Positions 8,043-17,097 of a stretch of 64,000 bases of DNA are shown in pieces. This DNA is from Clostridiales bacterium. Its GTDB lineage: Bacteria > Bacillota > Clostridia > SK-Y3. The translations under genes were made by a program, and so were the position numbers. Where the stretch lies: positions 1-64,000 of the forward strand of contig JASGMB010000002.1 in assembly GCA_030156665.1 (NCBI GenBank), written 5' to 3'. The notes under the pieces are model-generated. The model ran no database searches. It was not told the origin of the DNA and was given only the letters and a program-made list of their open reading frames with translations. Each line of letters opens with the position of its first letter. Position 1 is the first letter of the stretch.

Positions 8043-9059
8043 ATGCCTCGTGGCACAAAAACAGAAATTTCTGGACGAGAAAAAGCTGCAATGCTACTTA
8101 TTGCACTTGGACCAGAAAAGTCTGCTCAAATATTTAAACATTTAAAAGAAGAAGAAATTGAACAATTAACGCTAGAAATAGCAAATATAAGAACTGTCTC
8201 ACCAGCAGATAAAGAAGCCGTATTGGAAGAATTTTATCAGATATGTCTTGCACAAGAGTATATAGCGGAGGGTGGTATATCCTATGCAAAGGATATTTTA
8301 GAAAAAGCATTAGGATCGCAAAAGGCCCTTGAAGTAATTAATCGATTAACGGTGTCATTGCAGGTAAGACCGTTTGATTTTGTCAGGAAAACAGACCCGA
8401 GTCAGCTTCTAAATTTTATCCAGGGCGAGCATCCTCAGACAATTGCATTAATTCTTGCTTATTTAAAACCAGCTCAAGCATCGGCTGTACTTTCCGCTTT
8501 ACCGCAAGATAAACAAGCGGATGTTGCTAAAAGGATTGCTACAATGGATAGAACTTCGCCGGAAGTAATTAAAGAAGTTGAAAGAATTCTTGAAAAAAGA
8601 TTATCATCCCTTGTTACCGAAGATTATACTTCTGCCGGAGGAATACAAGCCATTGTAGATATATTAAATTCGGTTGACAGGGGAACTGAAAAGCATATAA
8701 TCGACACGCTTGAAATTGAAGATACTGATTTGGCAGAAGAAATTAAAAAGAGAATGTTCGTATTTGATGATATTGTTACACTAGATAGCAGATCAATTCA
8801 AAGATTTCTTAGAGAAGTGGATAATAATCAATTGGCGTTGGCACTTAAAGGATCTAATGAAGAAGTACAAAAAATTATTTTTGCCAATATGTCCAAACGA
8901 CTTGTAGAAATGATTAAAGAAGATATGGAGTTCATGGGTCCGGTACGATTAAGAGATGTTGAAGAGGCACAGCAAAAGATTGTTAATATAATTAGAAAGC
9001 TTGAAGATGCCGGTGAAATTGTAATTTCAAGAGGTGGAGGAGATGAAATAATTGTCTAA
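8043..9059 (+). CDS. fliG: Flagellar motor switch protein FliG
   Basis: FliG (338 residues) forms the upper part of the C ring, binds FliF and meets MotA to convert ion flow into torque. Three armadillo-like domains are visible: N (GREKAAMLLIALGPEKSAQIFKHLKEEEIEQL), middle with the EHPQT motif (GEHPQTIALILAYLKP), and C with the charged torque helix (FDDIVTLDSRSIQRFLREVDNNQLALALKG). The ATG at 8043 has GAGGTGA 5 bases upstream; an earlier in-frame ATG at 8019 adds eight untypical residues. It overlaps fliH by 8 bases. Confidence 0.97.
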   Translation: MPRGTKTEISGREKAAMLLIALGPEKSAQIFKHLKEEEIEQLTLEIANIRTVSPADKEAVLEEFYQICLAQEYIAEGGISYAKDILEKALGSQKALEVINRLTVSLQVRPFDFVRKTDPSQLLNFIQGEHPQTIALILAYLKPAQASAVLSALPQDKQADVAKRIATMDRTSPEVIKEVERILEKRLSSLVTEDYTSAGGIQAIVDILNSVDRGTEKHIIDTLEIEDTDLAEEIKKRMFVFDDIVTLDSRSIQRFLREVDNNQLALALKGSNEEVQKIIFANMSKRLVEMIKEDMEFMGPVRLRDVEEAQQKIVNIIRKLEDAGEIVISRGGGDEIIV

Positions 9060-9795
9060 AGTAGTAAAATCATTTCAAGTGAATTTAGGGATCCCTTTTA
9101 AGATCAACTATCCCATTGATAATTTTGACCAAACAAAAGAAGATCACCTTGATATGGAGATATCTCATGAAAAAACAAGACAGCAGTTGGTGGATGATGC
9201 ACATTGTGAAGCAAATAAAATCATCCAACATGCAAAACAAATGGCACAAAAAATATTGAATGATGCGAATCAAGAAGCTGAACAACTACGTCAACTGGCA
9301 CTACATGAAGGACGAGAACAAGGGTATAAGGATGGCCTTGAAGAGATTAGAAAAAAAGAAGAAACGATTTTAAAAGAAGCTAGGGAAATAAAAATGAGCG
9401 CTCAAGGAGAGTATATGATGCTGCTGGAATCAGCAGAAAAAGATATTATTGGGCTTGTTACAGACATTGTGAAGAAAATAATTTGTGATGAATTAAATGC
9501 CAGGCCGGAAGCGATTAGTTCAATAGTGCAACAAACATTGCATAAGTGTAGAGGCATTGAATCTATCATCATTAAGGTATCTCCGGAAGATTACGATATC
9601 GTCAATGAAAACAAAAATGCAATTTTAAGACAAAGTGAATATTCCGGGCAAGCTGAAGTAAAAAAAGATTTGTCACTTAAAAAGGGAGATTGTATAGTAG
9701 AAACACCAGTTGGAAGTATTAATGCTAAGATTGATACACAACTTAAAGCAATCGAAGAAGTTTTTAAAGATATATTGCGTCAAGGAAATGAGTGA
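9052..9795 (+). CDS. fliH: Flagellar assembly protein FliH
   Basis: FliH (247 residues) is the stator-like regulator of the FliI export ATPase and links it to the C ring. It has a long charged, Glu/Gln/Lys-rich coiled coil (about 40-125, ANKIIQHAKQMAQKILNDANQEAEQLRQ) with EGREQGYKDGLEE, and a C-terminal domain (about 130-245) related to V-type ATPase subunit E. The start is a TTG inside the fliG end; an ATG at 9043 is in a closed frame. GGTGGAGGAG in the fliG end serves as ribosome binding site, so translation is coupled. Confidence 0.88.
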   Translation: MSKVVKSFQVNLGIPFKINYPIDNFDQTKEDHLDMEISHEKTRQQLVDDAHCEANKIIQHAKQMAQKILNDANQEAEQLRQLALHEGREQGYKDGLEEIRKKEETILKEAREIKMSAQGEYMMLLESAEKDIIGLVTDIVKKIICDELNARPEAISSIVQQTLHKCRGIESIIIKVSPEDYDIVNENKNAILRQSEYSGQAEVKKDLSLKKGDCIVETPVGSINAKIDTQLKAIEEVFKDILRQGNE

Positions 9796-11113
9796 TAGTT
9801 TGGCATTCAATATTAATTTAGAGAAATATCGTAACATTGTTAACAACGGATGTTTCATAAGATATGAGGGGAAAGTTACTCAAGTAGTAGGGCTTACAAT
9901 TGAATCTTGTGGCCCGGCAGTAAATATTGGTGAACTCTGTTATATTCAAACAAATAATGATACGAATATTATGGCTGAGGTTGTAGGATTCAAAGAAAAC
10001 AAGGTGTTGCTTATGCCTCTTGGTGATATGAATGGGATAGGGCCTGGAAGTATAGTGATTTCAACAGGACATACATTACGTGTTGCTGTCGGTGAAGGTT
10101 TGCTGGGGAGAGTTATCGATGGACTTGGTAATCCATTGGATGGTAAGGGACCGTTAGAGTTTAAAAAATTTTATCCTGTAAACAATGCACCTCCGGCACC
10201 TTTAGTGAGAAAAAGAATTACTACGCCACTATCACTGGGTATCAAAGCAATTGACGGTTTGTTGACCATTGGAAAAGGACAGAGAATTGGTATTTTTGCA
10301 GGAAGCGGAGTAGGAAAAAGTACCATGATGGGTATGATTGCTCGTAACTCTTTGGCCGATATTAATGTGATTGCTTTAATAGGTGAACGGGGAAGAGAAG
10401 TAAGAGAATTTATTGAAAGAGATTTGAAAGAAGAAGGACTTCAACGTTCCATTATTGTAGTAGCAACTTCAGATCAACCTGCGCTGGTAAGGTTAAAAGG
10501 GGCTTTGGTTGCTACGGCGATATCGGAATATTTTAGGGATAAAGGTATGGATGTCCTATTATTGATGGATTCGCTTACACGATTTGCTATGGCACAGAGA
10601 GAAATAGGTTTGGCAATTGGCGAACCACCTGTTTCGAGGGGATATACGCCTTCAGTTTTTGCGTTGTTGCCTAAGTTATTAGAACGTGCAGGTAATGCTG
10701 AACATGGTTCTATTACAGGATTATATACGGTTTTGGTAGACGGTGATGATTTAAGTGAACCGGTAACAGATACTGCGAGAGGGATTTTAGATGGGCATAT
10801 TGTACTATCAAGAAGTTTAGCAAATAAAAATCATTATCCTGCCATTGATGTTTTGGCTAGTGTAAGTAGGGTGATGGGAGATATTGTAACTAAAGAGCAA
10901 AAACAACTTGCAAATCAGATTACTAAAATACTGGCAATATATAAAGATGCAGAAGATTTAATCAATATAGGTGCTTATGTGAAAGGAAGCAATGAAAGCA
11001 TAGATTATGCAATTGAACATATTGATAATATTAATTCGTTTTTAGTTCAAGATGTGAATGACCATTATAGTTTTGAAGATGTGCTGAGAGAAATGCAGGA
11101 AGTATTTATTTAA
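9788..11113 (+). CDS. fliI: Flagellum-specific export ATPase FliI
   Basis: FliI (441 residues) is the hexameric ATPase of the flagellar type III export apparatus, homologous to the F1 beta subunit. Visible are the Walker A motif GSGVGKST (about 171-178), the ALIGERGREVREFIERDL segment, Walker B VLLLMDSLTRFAMAQREI, and the conserved ATP-synthase signature (PSVFALLPKLLERAG). The ATG at 9788 overlaps the fliH stop; a TTG at 9710 would add 26 residues read out of the fliH frame and is rejected. No strong separate ribosome binding site is seen, which fits coupling to fliH. Confidence 0.97.
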   Translation: MSDSLAFNINLEKYRNIVNNGCFIRYEGKVTQVVGLTIESCGPAVNIGELCYIQTNNDTNIMAEVVGFKENKVLLMPLGDMNGIGPGSIVISTGHTLRVAVGEGLLGRVIDGLGNPLDGKGPLEFKKFYPVNNAPPAPLVRKRITTPLSLGIKAIDGLLTIGKGQRIGIFAGSGVGKSTMMGMIARNSLADINVIALIGERGREVREFIERDLKEEGLQRSIIVVATSDQPALVRLKGALVATAISEYFRDKGMDVLLLMDSLTRFAMAQREIGLAIGEPPVSRGYTPSVFALLPKLLERAGNAEHGSITGLYTVLVDGDDLSEPVTDTARGILDGHIVLSRSLANKNHYPAIDVLASVSRVMGDIVTKEQKQLANQITKILAIYKDAEDLINIGAYVKGSNESIDYAIEHIDNINSFLVQDVNDHYSFEDVLREMQEVFI

Positions 11114-11130
11114 CAGGAGGATTTGCAAAA

Positions 11131-11571
11131 ATGCCGAAGTTCAGTTATCGTTTCCAATCCCTATTAAATGTAAAAAGACAATTTGAAGACGAAGTTAAAA
11201 ACGAGCTTGCTAAGAAAGTTATAAAGCTTAATAAGGAACAAGCAAAATTAGAAAGTATCGACAGTGAAAAAAATATATGTCATGATAAAATGATTCAGGA
11301 AAGCACCAATGGAATAAATATCAATAAGCTATGTCAATATAATAATTATCTTTTTGCAATTAATAATAAATTGAAGCGTCAAAAAGAAAGTGTGGGTAGA
11401 GTATCTCAAGATGTTAATATGCATAGAGAAAAATTAATTAAAATTTCAAAAGAAAAGAAGATCCTGCAAACCCTAAAAGATAAGAGGTTGCAAGAATATT
11501 TGTATAATCAACTTAAAATAGAAGAAAAGAAAGTAGAAGAAATAAACAACTACAGATATATTGTTAAATGA
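11131..11571 (+). CDS. fliJ: Flagellar export chaperone FliJ
   Basis: FliJ (146 residues) is the coiled-coil stalk protein that sits in the FliI hexamer and passes substrates to FlhA. The sequence is a nearly continuous heptad-type helix rich in Lys, Glu and Leu (FSYRFQSLLNVKRQFEDEVKNELAKKV... to YNQLKIEEKKVEEINNY), with no membrane segment. CAGGAGG precedes the ATG. Its place directly after fliI is the main support for the name, because the family is weakly conserved. Confidence 0.85.
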   Translation: MPKFSYRFQSLLNVKRQFEDEVKNELAKKVIKLNKEQAKLESIDSEKNICHDKMIQESTNGININKLCQYNNYLFAINNKLKRQKESVGRVSQDVNMHREKLIKISKEKKILQTLKDKRLQEYLYNQLKIEEKKVEEINNYRYIVK

Positions 11572-11614
11572 GATACGGAAGTGTCAGTTTATAGCTGTAG
11601 AATGGAGGAATTTA

Positions 11615-12433
11615 ATGCCAGGTGTGCAAATACCAAATAGAAGTGATATGAATCGTATGGCTATTAATACTCAAGATAATAAAAAAAATCAATTTAATGC
11701 AACAAATGTATTGACAAAGATTCTTTTGGTTATCATCATACTTTTACTTTTAAGTTTGCCAGTATTGATTATTAAGTTTAATATAAGGGGAATGGGAGAA
11801 AAATCGAGACCATTACTTGAAAATATTCCTTATGTTGAAAAAATCCTACCGGCAAAGCCGGACCCTAACGATCCCAAATACATGAATAAGGAAGAACTGA
11901 TAAAAAACTTTATAGAATATAAGGAAAAGTATGAACAAATCAATCAACAAGCAATTGCTTTAAAACAGGACTTAGAGAAACTAACGAATATAAAAGAAAA
12001 TTATGAAAAATTTTTAGAGGATCAAAAAAAACTTGAAGAAGAAAAAATGCTTTTACAGCAGGAAAAACAACAGCTTGAAGAAGATAGGGATAAATTCTTT
12101 GAAGATGTGAAAAATGCCAATAAGGCCGATTTTAAAACATATTACGAAAAGATAGACAAAGAAAAAGCGCAGAAATTATATGAAGATATTTTAAAAGAAG
12201 AGAAAGTGAACAAAGAAATTAAGGAATATGTTGCCTATTATGAAAATATGGACCCTGAAAATGCTGCAAAGATTTTTGACAAAATAAGTTCCTCAGAAAT
12301 GGATTTAGTGGTAAAGATTTTAAAGTACATGAATAAAGAACAAGCAGGAGAGGTACTCGCTTCTATGAAAACCGATATTGCAGCAAAGGTTAGCGATAGA
12401 TTGGCAGAAGAATATCCGATAAGTAAGCCATAA
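11615..12433 (+). CDS. MotE-like flagellar membrane coiled-coil protein
   Basis: The 272-residue protein has a single membrane segment (about 35-57, VLTKILLVIIILLLLSLPVLIIKF), a long coiled coil (about 105-180, LIKNFIEYKEKYEQINQQAIALKQDLEKL...) and a C-terminal domain with YVAYYENMDPENAAKIFDKISSSEMDLVVKILKYMNKEQAGEVLASM. That last part is the MgtE-N-type helical repeat seen in MotE and FlbB-like proteins, which act as motor/stator chaperones in other bacteria. Its place between fliJ and fliK matches Bacillus ylxF. The start at 11615 is fixed by TGGAGGAA; an ORF start at 11561 overlaps fliJ without a site. Confidence 0.75.
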   Translation: MPGVQIPNRSDMNRMAINTQDNKKNQFNATNVLTKILLVIIILLLLSLPVLIIKFNIRGMGEKSRPLLENIPYVEKILPAKPDPNDPKYMNKEELIKNFIEYKEKYEQINQQAIALKQDLEKLTNIKENYEKFLEDQKKLEEEKMLLQQEKQQLEEDRDKFFEDVKNANKADFKTYYEKIDKEKAQKLYEDILKEEKVNKEIKEYVAYYENMDPENAAKIFDKISSSEMDLVVKILKYMNKEQAGEVLASMKTDIAAKVSDRLAEEYPISKP

Positions 12434-12531
12434 TCTCGTATTAATTATCAGGAGAAAGGTTTTTGTGTAAATTCTAAAATCCTAACTCCGGCTTTTATAA
12501 ACTGACAACTTTGAAAGGGGGTGAAAAAGTG

Positions 12532-14013
12532 ATGTATAACAATTTCATGATTGTATTTTCTACTACCAACTTTTCTAACAATGTTCATAATAACCCAAAA
12601 AATAATGAAACAAATCATTTTAAAAAGTTGTTTGATTACACTGTGAGAAGAAATGATTTAGCAAGACAAGGGTATCAAAATCAAGATAAAAAGACTGGCA
12701 GTCCAATTGAAAGGAATATCACAAGAGATTTATCAAACAAAGGCTTGAGCAAAACTTCTGTGAGAGGGCGGCAAGCGTCTATTGACAATGGCGATGTTGA
12801 CAAAAAAGTTCTAAACAATAAGAATGTTGCAAAAAACGAAGTTGGAAAAGGAAAATCAACAAAAGAACAACATCAAAGCACTGTCATTAGTGAAGAAGAT
12901 ATTGAGCTTTTATCACAGGTTACAGGTATAAATATTCGATACATTGAACAACTATTAAATACTGAGCAACAGAGAACTGTAGATAAGGAAATACAAAGTG
13001 ATCTTACAAATATAGGAGAATTGCTTACTGCTGTTAAAGAAAGTCCAAATATTTCATTGCAGAGTAAAATAACCCTTCTTAACAAATTACAGCGTTTTTT
13101 AGATAATGTTGATACTTATATTATTCAGCAAAATTCCCCGATACATCAGCAAATAGGAGAGATCTTGGGTCACTTGAAGCAGCAAGTAGCAGGAATAAAA
13201 CAGGATATTGAGGGATTGACGGTTATACACAAAGGTATAGGGGAAGGTATAGAAAATACAGCAGAAAATTTAGCATGGTCTAAAGTGCAGATGAATATGT
13301 CGCAAAATGCTAATCATTATGCAGACAACTTAACAGAAGAGCCGATTACTGTAGCAGAAACAAAGAGTTCACAAAAAAACATGGATAAAAACGGGGACGA
13401 TAGTGACCAGTCTAATCAAAAACACTTTACATTTGCTAGCAAAGTTAAAATAGTGAATTTACAGAATAGAAATGTAAATCAGCAGCCTATTCAACTACCG
13501 TTTAATGAATTGGTAGAGGCCAAACATAACAATGCATCTATGGAGTCTGTGAAAAATCAATTAAATATGACAAATATCAATAGAGAGAATGTAATGAAGC
13601 AAGTAGTTGAAAGTGCAAAGGTTGTATTGACTGACGACAAATCAGAGATGGTGCTACAGCTAAAACCGGACAACCTAGGGAAGATTTCATTACAGATCGT
13701 TACCGAAAGAGGGCTCATGGTTGCTAAGTTTACAGCTGAAAGTCAACAAGTGAAAGAAATTATTGAATCTAATTTGGCACAGTTAAAAGATGCACTAGAA
13801 AGTCAAGGATTAAATGTCAAAGGTTTTAGTGTATCTGTAGGTGATGATGATGCACGAAGACAAGCGTTCGAAAGAGCTAATAGCGAAAGGTCCAGCAAAA
13901 TGTTAAAGATTAATACTCAAGACGAACCAGTTGTAGCTCCGAATTATGTTTTAGATAATGCTGCATCCAATCTATATCATATATCTGATGCCAGTATTGA
14001 TTTTACCGCATGA
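12532..14013 (+). CDS. fliK: Flagellar hook-length control protein FliK
   Basis: FliK (493 residues) is a secreted ruler that stops hook growth and switches the exporter to late substrates. The N-terminal 380 residues are polar, Asn/Gln/Lys-rich and low in hydrophobics, as expected for an unfolded ruler. The C-terminal domain (about 360-460) carries the FliK core: LQLKPDNLGKISLQIVTERGLMVAKFTAESQQVKEIIESNLAQLKDALESQGLNVKGFSVSVG. The ATG at 12532 follows AAAGGGGGTGA; a TTG at 12511 overlaps that site. The following gene starts 15 bases later. Confidence 0.9.
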   Translation: MYNNFMIVFSTTNFSNNVHNNPKNNETNHFKKLFDYTVRRNDLARQGYQNQDKKTGSPIERNITRDLSNKGLSKTSVRGRQASIDNGDVDKKVLNNKNVAKNEVGKGKSTKEQHQSTVISEEDIELLSQVTGINIRYIEQLLNTEQQRTVDKEIQSDLTNIGELLTAVKESPNISLQSKITLLNKLQRFLDNVDTYIIQQNSPIHQQIGEILGHLKQQVAGIKQDIEGLTVIHKGIGEGIENTAENLAWSKVQMNMSQNANHYADNLTEEPITVAETKSSQKNMDKNGDDSDQSNQKHFTFASKVKIVNLQNRNVNQQPIQLPFNELVEAKHNNASMESVKNQLNMTNINRENVMKQVVESAKVVLTDDKSEMVLQLKPDNLGKISLQIVTERGLMVAKFTAESQQVKEIIESNLAQLKDALESQGLNVKGFSVSVGDDDARRQAFERANSERSSKMLKINTQDEPVVAPNYVLDNAASNLYHISDASIDFTA

Positions 14014-14028
14014 TAAAGGGGGGAGAAG

Positions 14029-14868
14029 ATGTCAACAACGCCAGTACAAGGACAAAAAATAGTAGAAGAGTATTTTACCATGCCAGCTAAAAGAAATCCT
14101 GGCAATTTAGGTAAAGATGATTTTTTAAACTTATTAGTAACACAGCTAAAGTATCAAGACCCGTTGAAGCCAATGGAGGATAAAGAGTTTATTGCACAGA
14201 TGGCACAATTTTCGTCATTAGAGCAGATGCAGAACATGAATGCGACATTTAACAGTATAAAGGCATTTAGCATGATTGGAAAAGAAGTTTTAGCCACTAT
14301 TAAAGATGAGGAGTCGGGTGAGTTAAAAGAAGTTAGCGGAGTAGTAGAAAGTGTCAAATTAGCAAAAGGGAAGACTTATGCAGTTATCAATGGAAAAGAC
14401 GTATTGGTGGATGATATTACAGATGTTTTTGATACACCGCCTATGGAACAGTCAGCCCGAATTACAGATTTTACTGACCTCATCAATAAAAATGTAACTG
14501 CAGCTTTTATCGACGGTGATACGTTGGACAGTATCAATATCACTGGTGATGTAAGTTCATTAAGTTTAATCAATGGTACTGTATACTCAATAATAGATAA
14601 TGTAGAAGTGATGATAGAGGATGTTCTGTTAAATGAAGAGGAAAAAGCAAACTTTGTAGACTTACAAACTTATTTAGAAGAAAAAATGCAAAGTGGTGAG
14701 GAAATTACTGCATTAGTAATGACAAAAGACATAGAAAACAATACTGAGAGTAAAGTAACGGTAACAGGAGTATTAAAGGATTTTGAAATTAATGAAGATG
14801 GAGAAGTTGTTTCTGCAGTGATAAGTGGTATAAAAACACCAGCTAATAATATAATGTCTATTCGTTAG
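14029..14868 (+). CDS. flgD: Flagellar hook assembly protein FlgD
   Basis: FlgD caps the growing hook and places FlgE subunits. The N-terminal motif is clear: LGKDDFLNLLVTQLKYQDPLKPMEDKEFIAQMAQFSSLEQMQNMN (about 25-70). At 279 residues it is longer than the enterobacterial protein. The rest contains three copies of a module of roughly 35 residues (V-S/T-G-V...G..Y..I...V...D-I/V at about 105-140, 175-210 and 243-275), the first two clear and the third diverged. AAGGGGGGAGA precedes the ATG. It lies between fliK and the TIGR02530-type gene, the usual clostridial order. Confidence 0.93.
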   Translation: MSTTPVQGQKIVEEYFTMPAKRNPGNLGKDDFLNLLVTQLKYQDPLKPMEDKEFIAQMAQFSSLEQMQNMNATFNSIKAFSMIGKEVLATIKDEESGELKEVSGVVESVKLAKGKTYAVINGKDVLVDDITDVFDTPPMEQSARITDFTDLINKNVTAAFIDGDTLDSINITGDVSSLSLINGTVYSIIDNVEVMIEDVLLNEEEKANFVDLQTYLEEKMQSGEEITALVMTKDIENNTESKVTVTGVLKDFEINEDGEVVSAVISGIKTPANNIMSIR

Positions 14869-14882
14869 ATGGTGATGAAGAT

Positions 14883-15281
14883 ATGAGTGAAATTAATAGA
14901 TTTTTAGCTAACAAAATAGTTATCACTGGCAAAACTGTTTTGCCAGCTACTTCTGTAAGAAAGAATGCAGAGCCCGATAAGACTTATGGTTTTGGTGAAA
15001 TTCTTAATGAGCAATTACATAAGTCTGGTGAATTGAAATTTTCAAAGCATGCAGAGACGCGTTTAAAGTCAAGAAATATTCAGCTTAATGCAACACAAAT
15101 TCAAAAAATTTCCAATGCTGTTATCAAGGCAGAACAAAAAGGAGTAAGAGAATCACTGATACTAATGGGCAATTTGGCATTAGTAGTAAGTGTAAAGAAT
15201 AAAACAGTTATTACAACAGTAAACAATGATGAACTAAAGGACAATGTTTTTACAAATATTGACGGAGCAGTCATTGTATAA
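14883..15281 (+). CDS. Flagellar operon protein, TIGR02530 type
   Basis: This 132-residue protein belongs to the small flagellar-operon family found between flgD and flgE in Firmicutes and some others. The recognisable core is LKFSKHAETRLKSRNIQLNATQIQKISNAVIKAEQKGVRESLILMGNLALVVSVKNKTVITTV (about 55-118). It has no membrane segment or signal peptide. The biochemical role is not established; position suggests a part in hook assembly. Its start follows GATGGTGAAG by few bases and it is closely linked to flgD. Confidence 0.8.
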   Translation: MSEINRFLANKIVITGKTVLPATSVRKNAEPDKTYGFGEILNEQLHKSGELKFSKHAETRLKSRNIQLNATQIQKISNAVIKAEQKGVRESLILMGNLALVVSVKNKTVITTVNNDELKDNVFTNIDGAVIV

Positions 15282-15282
15282 G

Positions 15283-15333
15283 TAGCCGGACCTTGATAGG
15301 AGGCTATCTATTCCTGAGTGACGGACGGAATAG
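15283..15333 (+). promoter_or_regulatory. Two consecutive hairpins in the flgE leader
   Basis: TAGCC (15283-15287) can pair with GGCTA (15302-15306), and CTATTCC (15308-15314) pairs perfectly with GGAATAG (15327-15333). Both lie in the 76-base gap before flgE and end 7 bases before its AAGGAGG. They may stabilise or modulate the message for the abundant hook protein. Confidence 0.35.
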
Positions 15334-15357
15334 TATACAAAAGGAGGTCAATCAATT

Positions 15358-16728
15358 ATGATGAGATCAATGTTTTCTGGTGTGTCTGGTTTAAGAGCAC
15401 ACCAGACAAGAATGGATGTAATTGGTAATAATATTGCCAATGTCAATACAGTAGGTTTTAAGTCAGGTAGAGTAACTTTTAAAGAAATCTTTAGCCAAAC
15501 AGTAAGAGGTGCTGCGGCTCCTGATAGTCAAACCGGACGTGGTGGTACTAACCCAATGCAGGTAGGATTGGGTATTTCAGTTTCTTCCATAGACACACTT
15601 CATACAAGAGGTAGTTTGCAGAGAACCGATAATCCTACCGACTTGGCAATTGAAGGAGAAGGTTTTTTTATAGTAAAAGGTGGAAAAGACGATACATACA
15701 GATTTACCCGTGCAGGAAATTTTGGTTTGGATAAATTAGGGAATTTGGTAAATCCTGACGGTATGAACGTTTATGGCTGGCAGCAGCTGAAAGAAGGAAG
15801 CACTACAGAATATGATACAGAGCAACCATTAGAAGCAATTAATATTTATGAAGGAAAAAGAACTATTTCTGCAAAAGAAACTTCTAAAGCCGTATTTGAA
15901 GGAAATTTAGATGCGTCACTTACAGGTCCCGTATCTTCAAAATCTGAGCCTGCTCTATTTGATGATACTGCAGGTCCTTACACTTATACTGATATTTTAA
16001 CAAATGTTGATGGAAAAGAAACCTTTAGTGTGCCATATACAATATATGATAAGCTTGGCAATGAGTATACAATTACATTAACATTTGTTAAAAACATAGT
16101 AGATGATACTACTGATCCCGCACAACCTACTACTCAATGGTTTTGGTATACTGATCAAGTAGACCCATCTACTGATATCGGAGCACAGGGATATGTTAAA
16201 TTTGACGAAAATGGGAAAATAACTGAAGGGCAGACAGCATCTATGGACTTTATTCCACCGGTTGAAGCAGGAACTAATCAGTTTCCAGTCACATTAGATT
16301 TTTCTAATCTAACACAGTTTAAAACAGATGGTTCAGTGAAAGCAACAGATGTAAACGGTTATCCTCCTGGAAAACTTGTTACTTTCAATATCGGAAGTGA
16401 TGGTGTTATTACAGGGGTATACAGCAATGGTGAACAGCAGTCCTTGGGTATGGTAGGTTTAGCATTTTTTGAAAACCCTGCTGGACTGCAAAAGGTAGGA
16501 GCGAACTTGTATATTCCTACAACAAACTCCGGTGATTTTAAAAAAGGTGTAAAACCCGGAACAGAAGGAGTAGGAACACTTAGTCCCGGAACGCTTGAAA
16601 TGTCTAATGTAGATTTATCAAAGGAATTTACTGAGATGATTACAACCCAAAGAGGTTTTCAGGCTAACTCCCGAATTATTACAACTTCCGACGAAATGTT
16701 GCAAGAGTTAGTAAATCTTAAGAGATAA
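15358..16728 (+). CDS. flgE: Flagellar hook protein FlgE
   Basis: FlgE (456 residues) polymerises into the hook, the universal joint of the flagellum. The N-terminus has the axial family signature (MFSGVSGLRAHQTRMDVIGNNIANVNTVGFKSGRVTFKE), followed by the D1/D2 region (LAIEGEGFFIVKGG, FTRAGNFGLDKLGNLVNPDGMNVYGW) and the C-terminal axial helix (MSNVDLSKEFTEMITTQRGFQANSRIITTSDEMLQELVNLKR). AAGGAGG lies 10 bases before the ATG. The family resemblance to FlgG is excluded by length and by the central hook domain. A hairpin follows the gene. Confidence 0.95.
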   Translation: MMRSMFSGVSGLRAHQTRMDVIGNNIANVNTVGFKSGRVTFKEIFSQTVRGAAAPDSQTGRGGTNPMQVGLGISVSSIDTLHTRGSLQRTDNPTDLAIEGEGFFIVKGGKDDTYRFTRAGNFGLDKLGNLVNPDGMNVYGWQQLKEGSTTEYDTEQPLEAINIYEGKRTISAKETSKAVFEGNLDASLTGPVSSKSEPALFDDTAGPYTYTDILTNVDGKETFSVPYTIYDKLGNEYTITLTFVKNIVDDTTDPAQPTTQWFWYTDQVDPSTDIGAQGYVKFDENGKITEGQTASMDFIPPVEAGTNQFPVTLDFSNLTQFKTDGSVKATDVNGYPPGKLVTFNIGSDGVITGVYSNGEQQSLGMVGLAFFENPAGLQKVGANLYIPTTNSGDFKKGVKPGTEGVGTLSPGTLEMSNVDLSKEFTEMITTQRGFQANSRIITTSDEMLQELVNLKR

Positions 16729-16737
16729 TTAAAAATA

Positions 16738-16778
16738 GAAGTTGGAAATTTGGAGTAAATGCTCGAATTTCCAACTTC
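16738..16778 (+). terminator. Hairpin after flgE
   Basis: GAAGTTGGAAATT (16738-16750) pairs perfectly with AATTTCCAACTTC (16766-16778), loop of 15. There is no T run, so it probably stabilises the 3' end of a processed flgE message or only partly stops transcription. Confidence 0.45.
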
Positions 16779-16806
16779 CTGTTGTTACGTATAGGAGTTT
16801 TGTGGT

Positions 16807-17016
16807 ATGATAATGGTGACTCGTTTTAACGGTAAAAGCTTTTATGTTAATTCTGATTTGATAGAATTTATAGAAGCAACCCCGGATACGGTAATTACTA
16901 TTACCACTGGTAAAAAAATAGTTGTGGTAGAATCTGTAGAAGAAATAATAGATAGAATTATTAAGTTTAGAAGTAAAATTTATTATAGAGATAGAGAGAT
17001 TAAAAAATTGGATTGA
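16807..17016 (+). CDS. flbD: Flagellar protein FlbD family
   Basis: This 69-residue protein is a member of the small FlbD family (not the Caulobacter transcription factor of that name). It is found between flgE and motA in many Firmicutes. Residues MVTRFNGKSFYVNSDLIEFIEATPDTVITITTGKKIVVVESVEEIIDRIIKFRSKIY cover nearly the whole family domain. TAGGAGT precedes the ATG. The role is unknown; in other bacteria it is linked to swarming and flagellar gene expression. Confidence 0.88.
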   Translation: MIMVTRFNGKSFYVNSDLIEFIEATPDTVITITTGKKIVVVESVEEIIDRIIKFRSKIYYRDREIKKLD

Positions 17017-17097
17017 CATCTCTCGGAAATAACCGTAAGGCTATAGTTTAATTAAGATGATAAACAAGCAATTAGTATTGCTAAGTGGGGTGTCTCA

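Noticed and set aside
9710-9787. N-terminal extension of FliI from a TTG at 9710
   Set aside because: The extra residues are read out of frame through fliH and do not resemble FliI; ATG 9788 gives a normal protein.
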